Below are positions 54,584 to 64,000 of a stretch of DNA of 64,000 nt, piece after piece; the stretch's first letter is position 1, and each line of letters begins with the position of its first letter. The position numbers and the translations under genes were made by a program. This stretch comes from Yinghuangia sp035454725 (GTDB lineage Bacteria; Actinomycetota; Actinomycetes; Streptomycetales; Streptomycetaceae). Below the pieces are notes generated by a model. It worked only from the letters and a program-made list of their open reading frames with translations, was not told the DNA's origin and searched no databases. The stretch covers positions 868,001 to 932,000 of the forward strand of contig NZ_JBPKBI010000001.1 in the NCBI RefSeq assembly GCF_051388935.1. The letters run 5' to 3'.

Positions 54584-57500
54584 GCACCCGCCTGGTCCAC
54601 CGCCCCGCGCGCATCACCCGCCCCCTGCCCGAGCCCGCCGAACGCCATGTCGAATCGCCGCCGAACCTGCCCGAGGGCAAGGCCGGTTCGCCGATCACAT
54701 CGCTGCTGCCCATGGTCGGCGTCATGGGCTCGGTGGTGATGATGACCATCGTCCGCAACAGCCGGTTCGCCGCCATCGGCGCGGTCGTCCTCGTCATCGC
54801 GCTGCTCGGCGGCGTCGTCCTCGTCTTCTCGCAGCGCGGCAAGGCGCAGCGCACCCGCCGCGTGCAGCGCGAGCGCTACCTGGAATACCTCGAAGAGCTC
54901 CGCGAGGAACTCGCCGCCGAGGACCGGAGCCGCCGCGCGACCGCCCGCGAGCTGCACCCCCTGCCCGAAGCGCTCTACGGCCTCGTCGCCGACCCGGCCC
55001 GCCTGTGGGAACGCCGCCGCCAGGACGCCGACTTCCTCCACGTGCGCATCGCCACCGGCGCCGTCACCGTGCGCATGCTCTCCCTCCAGAACCACGGCGG
55101 CACCGCACTGACCCCGCCGGACCGCTTCATGCTCAATGAGGCCGCCGGACTGCGCGAACGCTTCGCGACCGCCCCCGACATGCCGCTGACCGTGCCCTTG
55201 GACCGCGTCGGCGACGTCAGCGTCATCGGCGAACGCGACGACGTCGTCCGCGTCGTCCGCACCCTCGTGATGCAGGCCGCCGTCACCCACGCCCCCGACG
55301 ACGTCGCCCTCGCCCTGGCCGCACCCGAAGAGCGGATGACCGACTGGGGATGGCTGAAATGGCTCCCGCACGTCCTCGACGCCGAGGCGTGGGACGGGCC
55401 GGTCAACGCCCGCCGGATCGCCCCGAGCCTGGCCGACCTCGGTCGCGGACTCGCCGCCGAGCTGCGGCAACGCGCCGCGTTCGCCGCCGAGTTGCGCCGC
55501 GGGCTGGCCCGGCGTGAGGCACTGGCGTTCGTGCGGCGCCTGCTCGTCGTCGACGACTGCCACGGTGAGCCCGCCCGGGAGGTCTTCCGCCCCGACACCG
55601 CCGTGCCGCTGCGGGACATGGGCGTCACCGTGCTGCACCTGCTCGCCGACCGCACGCACGAACCCGACCACGTGGCCGTACGCATCACCGTGTCCGGCAC
55701 GACCGTCACCGTCGAAGACCTGCGCGGCGCCGAACCAACCACCGTCCAAGGCACGTTGGAGGAGGTCACCGCCGCCGGCGCCGACGGACTCGCCCGCATG
55801 TTGGCCCCGTTGCGGCTCTCCCCGGAATCCACCGCCACCGCCGGCACCCCGCTCTCCGGCCCGGTGGACTTCGGCGGCCAACTCGCCATCGACGACCCGG
55901 CCGCACTCGACCTGCCCCGGCTGTGGGCGTCGCGGCGCGGCGGCCAGTCGTTCCTGCGCGTACCGGTCGGCCTCGGCGACGACCACATGCCTGTCCTCCT
56001 GGACCTCAAGGAAGCCGCCGAGCTGGGCATGGGCCCGCACGGGCTGTGCGTCGGCGCGACCGGCTCGGGCAAAAGCGAACTGCTGCGCACACTTGTGCTC
56101 GCGCTCGTGGCCACCCACCCGCCCGAGGACCTCGCGATCGTGCTGGTCGACTACAAGGGCGGCGCCACCTTCGCGCCGTTCGCGTCCCTGCCGCACGTCG
56201 CCGGCGTCATCACCAACCTGGAGAACAAGGCGGGCCTCGTCGAACGCGTGCACGCCAGCCTCGCCGGCGAGGTCAAACGGCGCCAGCAGGTGTTGAAGGA
56301 CGCCGGCAACATCGCCGACATCTCCACCTACGCCGCCACCCGCGCCCAGCGCCCCGAACTCGAACCGCTGCCGCACTTGTTCGTGGTGATCGACGAATTC
56401 GGTGAACTCCTCACCGCCAAACCGGACTTCATCGACCTCTTCCTGTCGATCGGCCGCATCGGGCGGTCCATCGGAATCCACCTGCTGCTGTCCAGCCAGC
56501 GCATCGAGGGCGGCAAACTCAAAGGCCTCGACACCTATTTGTCCTACCGGCTCGGCCTGCGCACCTTCTCCCCCGAGGAATCGCGCACCGTCCTCGACAC
56601 GACCGACGCGTTCCACCTGCCGCCGATCCCCGGATTCGGCTACCTCAAGGTCGACACCAGCGTGTACGAGCGCTTCAAGGCGAGCTACGTCTCCGGCCCC
56701 TACCAAGGCCCCACCCGCCTGGACGCACCGCAGGACGACGGGCCCGCGGTCCTGCCGTACCCCGCCTTCAACACGCTCGGGCAGCCCGTCGGCCCGGACC
56801 CGCACGACGGCGCCGAGCCGGCGGCACCCGCACGGCGCACCGTCGGACCCACCCTGCTGTCCACGGTCGTCGACCAACTCGCCGACGCCGCACCGCCGGT
56901 GCCGAAGATCTGGCTTTCGCCGCTGCCCGAGGCGCTGACCCTGGACGCCACCGCCGGCCCCCTCGTGGCGGGCAGGCGCGGCATGCAGTTCACCGGCCGC
57001 GCAGCAGCCGCCGGAGCCGCCGCGGCCGACGCCGCCACGATGCGCGTAACGCTCGGCCTGCTCGACGACCCCGCACGCCAGTGGCAGGGCCGGTGGATGC
57101 TCGACCTGACGCGGGCGGGCGGCCACATCGCCGTCATCGGCGGCCCGCAGACCGGCAAGACGACCCTGCTGCGCACCCTCGTACTGTCCCTCGCACTCAG
57201 CCACACGCCCGAGGAAGTCGCCGTCTACGGCCTCGACCTGATGGGCGGCGGCCTCCAAGCGCTGGCCGGGCTGCCGCACGTCGGGGGAGTCGCCGGGCGC
57301 TCCGACCGCGAGCGCGCGTCCCGCGTCGTCGAGGAGGTCCGCGGCATGCTCGCGGCCCGCCAGGACGCCTTCCGCGACCACGGCATCGACTCGGTCGACC
57401 ACCTGCGGCGGCTGCGCGCCGGGGGGCGGCTGCCCGAGCTCGGGCCCGCCGACATCGTGCTCGTGATCGACGGATTCGGCGCGCTGCGCGACGACTTCGA

Positions 57501-58632
57501 CGCCCTCGACGACGGCGTGGCCGACCTGCTGAGGCGCGGCGGCGGCTACGGCGTTCACATCGTCGCCGGCATGCTGCGCTGGAACGACGTGCGCATCGCC
57601 GCGCAGTCCACCTTCGGCACACGCGTCGAACTGCGGCTCAACGACCCCGCGGACAGCAGCATCGACCGGCGCCTCGCCCAGACCATCGCCGCCGAGGAAC
57701 AGGGCCGGGTCCTGACCGAGGCCAAACTGTTCGCGCAGGTCGCGCTGCCGCGCATCGACGGCGTGGCGTCCGACGCGGACCTCGGCAACGCGGTGGAGAG
57801 CGCCGTGCGCGCGGTGCGTTCGGCGTGGTCCGGCGCCACCGCACCGCCGGTTCGCGTGCTGCCCGCCAAGTTCTCCGCCGCCAAACTGCCGTCCCACACC
57901 GCCGAACCCGGGCGCGTGCCCATCGGCCTCGACCAGGCCGCCCTGCGGCCCGTGCTGCTCGACCTGTTCCACCGCGACCAACACCTCGTCGTGCTGGGTG
58001 ACAGCGAGTGCGGCAAGACCAACCTGCTCAAGGTGGTCGCGCGCGGACTCATGGACCGGTACGCCGACGACGAACTGGTGTTCGCGGTCATGGACCCCCG
58101 GCGCGGCCTGCACAGCCTCGTGCCCGAGGCGTACCGCGGCGGCTACGCCCACAACGCGCGCCTCGCGGCCGCGCTCGCCACCGCGGTCGCGAGCGAACTG
58201 GAGAAGCGGATGCCCGACGACGTCCCCGAGCCGGAAGCGCTCGCGGCCGGACCCGCGGCACCGCCCGGCCCGCGCATCGTGGTCCTCGTCGACGACTACG
58301 ACATCCTCACCACGGCCGGACAGCAGCCCCTCGGCGCGTTCGTCCCGTACATCCCCTCCGCGGCCGACATCGGCCTGCACTTCGTCGTCTCACGCCGCGT
58401 GGCCGGCGCGTCGCGGGCACTGTACGAGCCGTTCATGACGACGCTGCGGGAAAGCGGCACGACCGCGCTCGTGATGACCGGACACCGCTCGGAAGGCCAG
58501 CTCTTCCCCGGCGTGTACGCGGCCAAGCGCCCGCCCGGCCGCGGCACCTGGGTCGACCGCACCGGCGCCCACCGCCTGATCCAGACCGCACTCGCACCCG
58601 AGAACGCGGACGCCGCATCCGCCGAAGACTGA
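54580..58632 (+). CDS. eccC: Type VII secretion ATPase EccC (EccCa-EccCb fusion)
   Basis: 1350 aa. Two membrane helices (about 42-82) are followed by three FtsK/SpoIIIE-type ATPase domains. Their P-loops are GATGSGKSE (~492), GGPQTGKTT (~853) and GDSECGKTN (~1140). This is the motor that binds ESAT-6-like substrates and drives export. The EccCa and EccCb parts are fused, as in Streptomyces and Firmicutes-like systems. Domain 1 keeps the acidic DEFGE Walker B; the third is shorter. Confidence 0.95.
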   Translation: MSTRLVHRPARITRPLPEPAERHVESPPNLPEGKAGSPITSLLPMVGVMGSVVMMTIVRNSRFAAIGAVVLVIALLGGVVLVFSQRGKAQRTRRVQRERYLEYLEELREELAAEDRSRRATARELHPLPEALYGLVADPARLWERRRQDADFLHVRIATGAVTVRMLSLQNHGGTALTPPDRFMLNEAAGLRERFATAPDMPLTVPLDRVGDVSVIGERDDVVRVVRTLVMQAAVTHAPDDVALALAAPEERMTDWGWLKWLPHVLDAEAWDGPVNARRIAPSLADLGRGLAAELRQRAAFAAELRRGLARREALAFVRRLLVVDDCHGEPAREVFRPDTAVPLRDMGVTVLHLLADRTHEPDHVAVRITVSGTTVTVEDLRGAEPTTVQGTLEEVTAAGADGLARMLAPLRLSPESTATAGTPLSGPVDFGGQLAIDDPAALDLPRLWASRRGGQSFLRVPVGLGDDHMPVLLDLKEAAELGMGPHGLCVGATGSGKSELLRTLVLALVATHPPEDLAIVLVDYKGGATFAPFASLPHVAGVITNLENKAGLVERVHASLAGEVKRRQQVLKDAGNIADISTYAATRAQRPELEPLPHLFVVIDEFGELLTAKPDFIDLFLSIGRIGRSIGIHLLLSSQRIEGGKLKGLDTYLSYRLGLRTFSPEESRTVLDTTDAFHLPPIPGFGYLKVDTSVYERFKASYVSGPYQGPTRLDAPQDDGPAVLPYPAFNTLGQPVGPDPHDGAEPAAPARRTVGPTLLSTVVDQLADAAPPVPKIWLSPLPEALTLDATAGPLVAGRRGMQFTGRAAAAGAAAADAATMRVTLGLLDDPARQWQGRWMLDLTRAGGHIAVIGGPQTGKTTLLRTLVLSLALSHTPEEVAVYGLDLMGGGLQALAGLPHVGGVAGRSDRERASRVVEEVRGMLAARQDAFRDHGIDSVDHLRRLRAGGRLPELGPADIVLVIDGFGALRDDFDALDDGVADLLRRGGGYGVHIVAGMLRWNDVRIAAQSTFGTRVELRLNDPADSSIDRRLAQTIAAEEQGRVLTEAKLFAQVALPRIDGVASDADLGNAVESAVRAVRSAWSGATAPPVRVLPAKFSAAKLPSHTAEPGRVPIGLDQAALRPVLLDLFHRDQHLVVLGDSECGKTNLLKVVARGLMDRYADDELVFAVMDPRRGLHSLVPEAYRGGYAHNARLAAALATAVASELEKRMPDDVPEPEALAAGPAAPPGPRIVVLVDDYDILTTAGQQPLGAFVPYIPSAADIGLHFVVSRRVAGASRALYEPFMTTLRESGTTALVMTGHRSEGQLFPGVYAAKRPPGRGTWVDRTGAHRLIQTALAPENADAASAED

Positions 58633-58666
58633 ACCGGCCCGCCCCACAAGCAGATTGCGCACCCGG

Positions 58667-60106
58667 ATGACGACCGACCTGATCGCGCTCACCGAACGCA
58701 TGCCCGATCCCTGGAGCCTGGTCGCCGGGCTGATGTCCGCCGGCCCGGACACGACCATGGCCGTCGACGGCGAAGGCGCGGTGATCCGCCTCGCCGACGA
58801 CGAAGGCCGCCCGCTCGCGTACGTCGAGGCGCCGTTCCTGGTCCACACCCCCGGCGAGGTCGCGCGCCTGCTCGGCGTCGAGGTGACCGGCCCGGTGTGG
58901 TGGACGGAGGTCCGCGCAGCCACGGCCGCCCGGCACGGCGAAGCCCTCGCGAGCACGATCGCCACCCGCCTGGCCGCGCTGCTCGGCGGCACCGTGTGGC
59001 CCGCGTCCGCCGCGGCGCCCGACGGCGGCTCCGCACCCGTCGCCGGGCTCGCCACCACGGTCGCGCACGCCGCCGCCCAGCCCGCCGTCGACGTGCTGAC
59101 CGACAAAGTGGCCGCGGTCATCCAGGACCGCCCGGTGGTGGCCATGACGGCGTGGCTGTCCGACGCACTGCGCGCGACCACGCTCAGCGAACGCGGCCTC
59201 CACATCGTCACCCCGCGCAGTGCCAGGCTGTCGTTCCCCACCCGCACCGCCCTGTCCGGCCACCCGAACCGGTGGGTCGTGGGGGACGGCGAAGGCGGCT
59301 ACCACGACGGCCTGACCGGCGCCGAACTCATCTGGCAAGACGGCGAGTTCGCGTCGACCAAAACCATGTCCCGGGCCTTCGCGGACGCCACCGCGCGAGC
59401 GGAGCACACCGGCGAGCAACAACTCCTCGTCACCTTCACCACCCGGCTCCCCGCCGCCCACGACCTGCTGGCCGGCGGAGGGCTGGAAGCCGCGTGGCGC
59501 CACGTCCTCGACGGCGCCGAACCGGCGGGCTGGGCCACGGCGGAACCCGCGGGGCTGTCCTGGTCGCGCGAAGACCTGACCGCGCTCGTCCGGCAGCGCG
59601 TACCCGAGCCGACATGGGCCGTCGTGTCCGGCGTACGCGACCCGGCCGCGCTCGGCGACGCCGCCGCCGTCATCGCCACTGCGCGGATCGCCCTCACCAC
59701 CGGCGGCGTCGAGGAAGACGTCACCTTCGCCGTCGGCTACCCCGACGGCGCCGAACCGCCGCTCGCCGCCCTGCCCGGCCTGGCCGCCGAACTGGTCACC
59801 GACCACAACCTGGTCTCCATGCTCGTCCAGCGCCGCCGCGCCCGCGCCGACCTCACCATCCCACCCCATCTGGAACCCGCCCCTGCCCCGGTCGCGTTCG
59901 TGCTCGGTGCGGAGGGCGTACGCGCCATCGGCGCCGCCGCCGCCTCACACCCGCCGCTGCGCGCCCGCCCCACACCGCTCGGCACCCGTGCCGACCGCGG
60001 CCTGTACTACCCGCTCGGCGACGCGGGCTGGAAGGGCTTCGGGGAACTCATGGGCCACCTGCACAGCCTGGACCCCGAGAGGAAAACCGGCGGAAAAACC
60101 GGCTGA
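58667..60106 (+). CDS. ESX-associated DUF6177-like protein
   Basis: 479 aa, mixed alpha/beta, with no signal or membrane helix. The N-terminus DLIALTERMPDPWSLVAG matches, from memory, the streptomycete family DUF6177 that sits after eccC in ESX loci. Conserved-looking parts are FLVHTPGEVARLLGVEVTGPVWWTE and the C-terminal YYPLGDAGWKGFGELM. No catalytic motif is seen. The ATG at 58667 lies 34 bp after eccC. It may be an EccE-like or chaperone component. Confidence 0.75.
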   Translation: MTTDLIALTERMPDPWSLVAGLMSAGPDTTMAVDGEGAVIRLADDEGRPLAYVEAPFLVHTPGEVARLLGVEVTGPVWWTEVRAATAARHGEALASTIATRLAALLGGTVWPASAAAPDGGSAPVAGLATTVAHAAAQPAVDVLTDKVAAVIQDRPVVAMTAWLSDALRATTLSERGLHIVTPRSARLSFPTRTALSGHPNRWVVGDGEGGYHDGLTGAELIWQDGEFASTKTMSRAFADATARAEHTGEQQLLVTFTTRLPAAHDLLAGGGLEAAWRHVLDGAEPAGWATAEPAGLSWSREDLTALVRQRVPEPTWAVVSGVRDPAALGDAAAVIATARIALTTGGVEEDVTFAVGYPDGAEPPLAALPGLAAELVTDHNLVSMLVQRRRARADLTIPPHLEPAPAPVAFVLGAEGVRAIGAAAASHPPLRARPTPLGTRADRGLYYPLGDAGWKGFGELMGHLHSLDPERKTGGKTG

Positions 60107-60209
60107 TGTGCCGCCCGGGCGAATAGGTCGCGCGGACCAGGCAACCCGCCACGGCAGCCGCGCGTCTTCAGAACACCGAAACACCCCGTTTTCCGGAGGT
60201 GGATGCCGA

Positions 60210-60668
60210 ATGTCCGTACCCCGACCCCGAAGAGTCCGACGAGCCCGCAGCGCCTGGCTCGCGGTCGCCTGCGCGGCCGGCCTGGTCGCGGCGGTCCCTG
60301 CGACCGCCGAGGCCGCGCAGCAGCAGGAGCAGTACACCGCCAAGCAGGTCTCGCGCTTCCTCAAGCACTTCTACGGCAAGACCGGTCCCACCGCGTGGGA
60401 GCGCGAGCACCTGGTCTCCGAAGACCTCAAGCAGCGCGCCGCCGAGGCCCCTCCCGGCTTCGACCTGATCCTCTGCCACAGCAACCAGCCCGAGGACATC
60501 GACATCGGCCCGGTCACCACCGCCCAGTCCGCCGGTGTCGGCTGGGCCACGGTCTTCCTCGGCTGGGGGCCCGGCCAGGAGGTCGCCGCGTTCACCGCGT
60601 ACGTCGACCTCGACACCTCGAACCCGCTCAAACTCCTCGACGTGGACTGCGCGCCCCCCGAGGCGTGA
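60210..60668 (+). CDS. Secreted protein of unknown function, end of the ESX operon
   Basis: 152 aa with a Sec signal peptide (basic RRVRRAR then LAVACAAGLVAAVPATAEA; cleavage near residue 35). The mature part has two Cys (CHSNQP and VDCAPP) that could form a disulphide. It resembles a family of small exported actinobacterial proteins without known function. GGAGGT lies 10 nt upstream. The next gene converges and a strong terminator separates them. Confidence 0.72.
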   Translation: MSVPRPRRVRRARSAWLAVACAAGLVAAVPATAEAAQQQEQYTAKQVSRFLKHFYGKTGPTAWEREHLVSEDLKQRAAEAPPGFDLILCHSNQPEDIDIGPVTTAQSAGVGWATVFLGWGPGQEVAAFTAYVDLDTSNPLKLLDVDCAPPEA

Positions 60669-60683
60669 CCGCCGCGAAACGCG

Positions 60684-60727
60684 ACGACGGGTCCGCACCC
60701 CAAGACTGCGGGGTGCGGACCCGTCGT
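60684..60727. terminator. Bidirectional terminator between the ESX operon and sdhB
   Basis: 18-bp perfect arms (60684-60701 and 60710-60727; ACGACGGGTCCGC and its complement) pair around an 8-nt loop. It ends both the rightward ESX operon and the leftward sdh operon. Confidence 0.88.
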
Positions 60728-60778
60728 GTCGCCGAGCCTTGCCGGGACGGGTCATCCCCGGCCCGTTCGGACCGAAGG

Positions 60779-61569
60779 TCACACGCGCCGGAAGATCAGC
60801 GCGCGCTTGACCTCCTGGATCGCCTTGGTGACCTCGATGCCGCGGGGGCACGCGTCGGTGCAGTTGAAGGTCGTGCGGCAGCGCCACACGCCCTCCTTCT
60901 CGTTGAGGATTTCGAGGCGCTGCTCGGCGGCCTCGTCCCGCGAGTCGAAGATGAACCGGTGCGCGTTGACGATCGCCGCCGGGCCGAAGTACTGCCCGTC
61001 CGTCCAGAAGACCGGGCAGGACGTCGTGCAGCACGCGCACAGGATGCACTTGGTCGTGTCGTCGAACCGCTCGCGGTCCTCGGGCGACTGCAGGCGCTCA
61101 CGCGTCGGCTCGTTGCCGGACGTGACCAGGAACGGCATCACGTCCTTGAAGGACTGGAAGAACGGGTCCATGTCGACGACCAGGTCCTTCTCGACCTGAA
61201 GGCCCTTGATCGGCTCGACCGTGATGGGCTTGGAGATGTCGAGGTCCTTGACCAGCGTCTTGCACGCGAGCCGGTTGCGGCCGTTGATGCGCATGGCATC
61301 GGAGCCGCAGATGCCGTGCGCGCACGAGCGGCGGAACGTCAGCGACCCGTCCTGCTCGCCCTTGACCTTGTGCAGCGCGGTCAGGATCCGCTCGGTCGGG
61401 TCCGCCTCGACCTCGAAGTCCTGCCAGAACGGCACCGGGGGCTCACCGTTCGGGCCGACCAGGTCGGGCAGGTAGCGCCGGATCCGGAGCGTGATGGTCA
61501 CGGGCGTCTGGTCCCGCGCCGGCTTCTGCACGGGGGCGGCGGCCGGGTTTTCGTCGATAACGGCAGTCA

Positions 61570-61570
<1 letters not shown>
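60779..61570 (-). CDS. sdhB: Succinate dehydrogenase iron-sulfur subunit
   Basis: 263 aa. The [2Fe-2S] ferredoxin-like domain has CAHGICGSDAM. The [4Fe-4S] and [3Fe-4S] motifs are CILCACCTTSCP and CTDACPRGI. It carries electrons from SdhA to the membrane quinone site. Last gene of the leftward sdhCDAB operon; the start overlaps the sdhA stop (TGATG). Confidence 0.97.
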
Positions 61571-63327
<1,757 letters not shown>

Positions 63328-63410
63328 GACCTGTGTGTCCTCTGGTACCGATCTCCGCGCTCCGGGGTGACCGGGCACGCGTTCGGGTGCGTTCGAGTGC
63401 GGACCGCCGA

Positions 63411-63854
63411 CTACTGGCCGATGTTCGGGTCGAAGGTGAAGATCACCAGGGTGCCGGTGAACAGCACGATGACAGCCGACGTGTACAGCAGCACCTTGAG
63501 CCAGAACCGGGTCTGGTCCCGCTCGGCGTAGTCGTTGATGATCGTGCGCAGACCGTTGACGCCGTGCAGCTCGGCGAGCCACAGCATGATCAGGTCCCAC
63601 GCCTGCCAGAACGGATTCGCCCAGCGGCCCGCGACGAACGCGAAGCCGATGCGGGACACACCGCCGTCGATCACGAGCTGAATGATCAGGTGGCCGATGA
63701 CGAGGACGACCAGCAGGATGCCCGACAGCCGCATGAACAGCCAGCTGTAGAGCTCGAAGTTGGTCTTGGTGGAGCGCGGCGAGCGCTTGGAGCGAGGGGC
63801 CTCGATGGATGGGCCGCCGCCGGTGATCTTGGGAGCGTTCTCGATCAAAGCCAT
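63411..63854 (-). CDS. sdhD: Succinate dehydrogenase hydrophobic membrane anchor
   Basis: 147 aa with three membrane helices (about 40-62, 85-105 and 118-140). The haem-ligand His lies in LVIGHLIIQ. It anchors SdhAB and binds quinone with SdhC. It begins 5 bp after sdhC and is followed by sdhA. The ATG at 63854 gives the family N-terminus (MALIENAPK). Confidence 0.93.
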   Translation of the reverse strand: MALIENAPKITGGGPSIEAPRSKRSPRSTKTNFELYSWLFMRLSGILLVVLVIGHLIIQLVIDGGVSRIGFAFVAGRWANPFWQAWDLIMLWLAELHGVNGLRTIINDYAERDQTRFWLKVLLYTSAVIVLFTGTLVIFTFDPNIGQ

Positions 63855-63859
63855 GTGGA

Positions 63860-64000
63860 TCAGCTCCCGAAGATCTCGCGGAGCGTGTGCTCCAGCACGG
63901 GGTAGAAGGCGCCGATCATGAGGACGGCCCACACGCCGATGACACCCCAGAACATCTGCTTCTGGAAGCGCGGGCCCTTCTCCCAGAAGTCGACCGCGAC
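63860..64000 (-). CDS. sdhC: Succinate dehydrogenase cytochrome b556 subunit (partial, 3' end)
   Basis: Only the last 46 codons are inside the window; the start lies beyond 64000. The fragment has RFQKQMFWGVIGVWAVLM (membrane helix) and ends in the family-typical C-terminus. It is the first gene of the sdhCDAB operon. Confidence 0.85.
   Translation of the reverse strand, partial: VAVDFWEKGPRFQKQMFWGVIGVWAVLMIGAFYPVLEHTLREIFGS

Noticed and set aside
54112..58380. 1422-codon open frame antisense to eccC
   Set aside because: It mirrors eccC codon positions and has no domain; eccC itself has three intact P-loops.

Overview
The window is very GC-rich actinobacterial chromosome, most like Streptomyces or a close relative in the Streptomycetaceae. 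The signs are GTG starts, ATGA/GTGA-coupled operons, long hairpin terminators without U-tracts, a fused EccC, the SdhCDAB order and many streptomycete families. The species cannot be told from the sequence. Most of the window is housekeeping core, with several accessory islands set into it.

Layout. 0-6.2 kb: a degenerate dimethylargininase-like gene, spacerless CRISPR-like repeats, trpS, a 2'-5' RNA ligase-type phosphoesterase, a YihY membrane protein, a D-Ala-D-Ala carboxypeptidase and a small membrane protein. 6.2-13.1 kb: a cytochrome P450, gdhA (followed by an assembly scar of poly-G, one N and a duplicated 83 bp), an ECF41 sigma factor with its FAD oxidoreductase and a matching promoter, and a MarR regulator divergent from a trans-aconitate-type methyltransferase. 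13.2-17.3 kb: an IS200/IS605-type TnpB element beside a gene stub, a desaturase-TetR operon with a palindromic operator, and an HTH protein next to tRNA-Gln. 17.5-21.6 kb: glmU-prs-rplY-pth. 21.7-22.7 kb: a deaminase/SUKH-3 toxin-immunity-like pair.

23.1-34.9 kb is a nucleotide-sugar island of two facing operons around a ClC transporter. It encodes a UDP-HexNAc 6-dehydrogenase, a WbpB/WlbA-like 3-dehydrogenase, two DegT aminotransferases, an epimerase, a formyltransferase, an unrecognised Rossmann protein, a methyltransferase-like protein and a metallo-beta-lactamase/Rieske protein of the NamH/CMAH type. Together they could make an amino-uronic sugar carrying N-formyl and/or N-glycolyl groups.

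35-46.6 kb: an aldehyde dehydrogenase, two Rpn-like genes (one only a C-terminal fragment), mfd, an SPFH/RHH/small membrane protein/GPP34 cluster behind a perfect palindrome, a SurA-like lipoprotein and mazG. 46.7-60.7 kb is a compact type VII (ESX) locus. Leftward it carries two ESAT-6-like proteins, a DUF6507-like protein, a 929-aa REase-fold toxin and its Imm49 immunity protein. Rightward it carries a single-TM protein, EccD, a MinD-like ATPase, fused EccC, a DUF6177-like protein and a secreted protein. No EccB or mycosin is present. The window ends inside sdhC of a leftward sdhCDAB operon.
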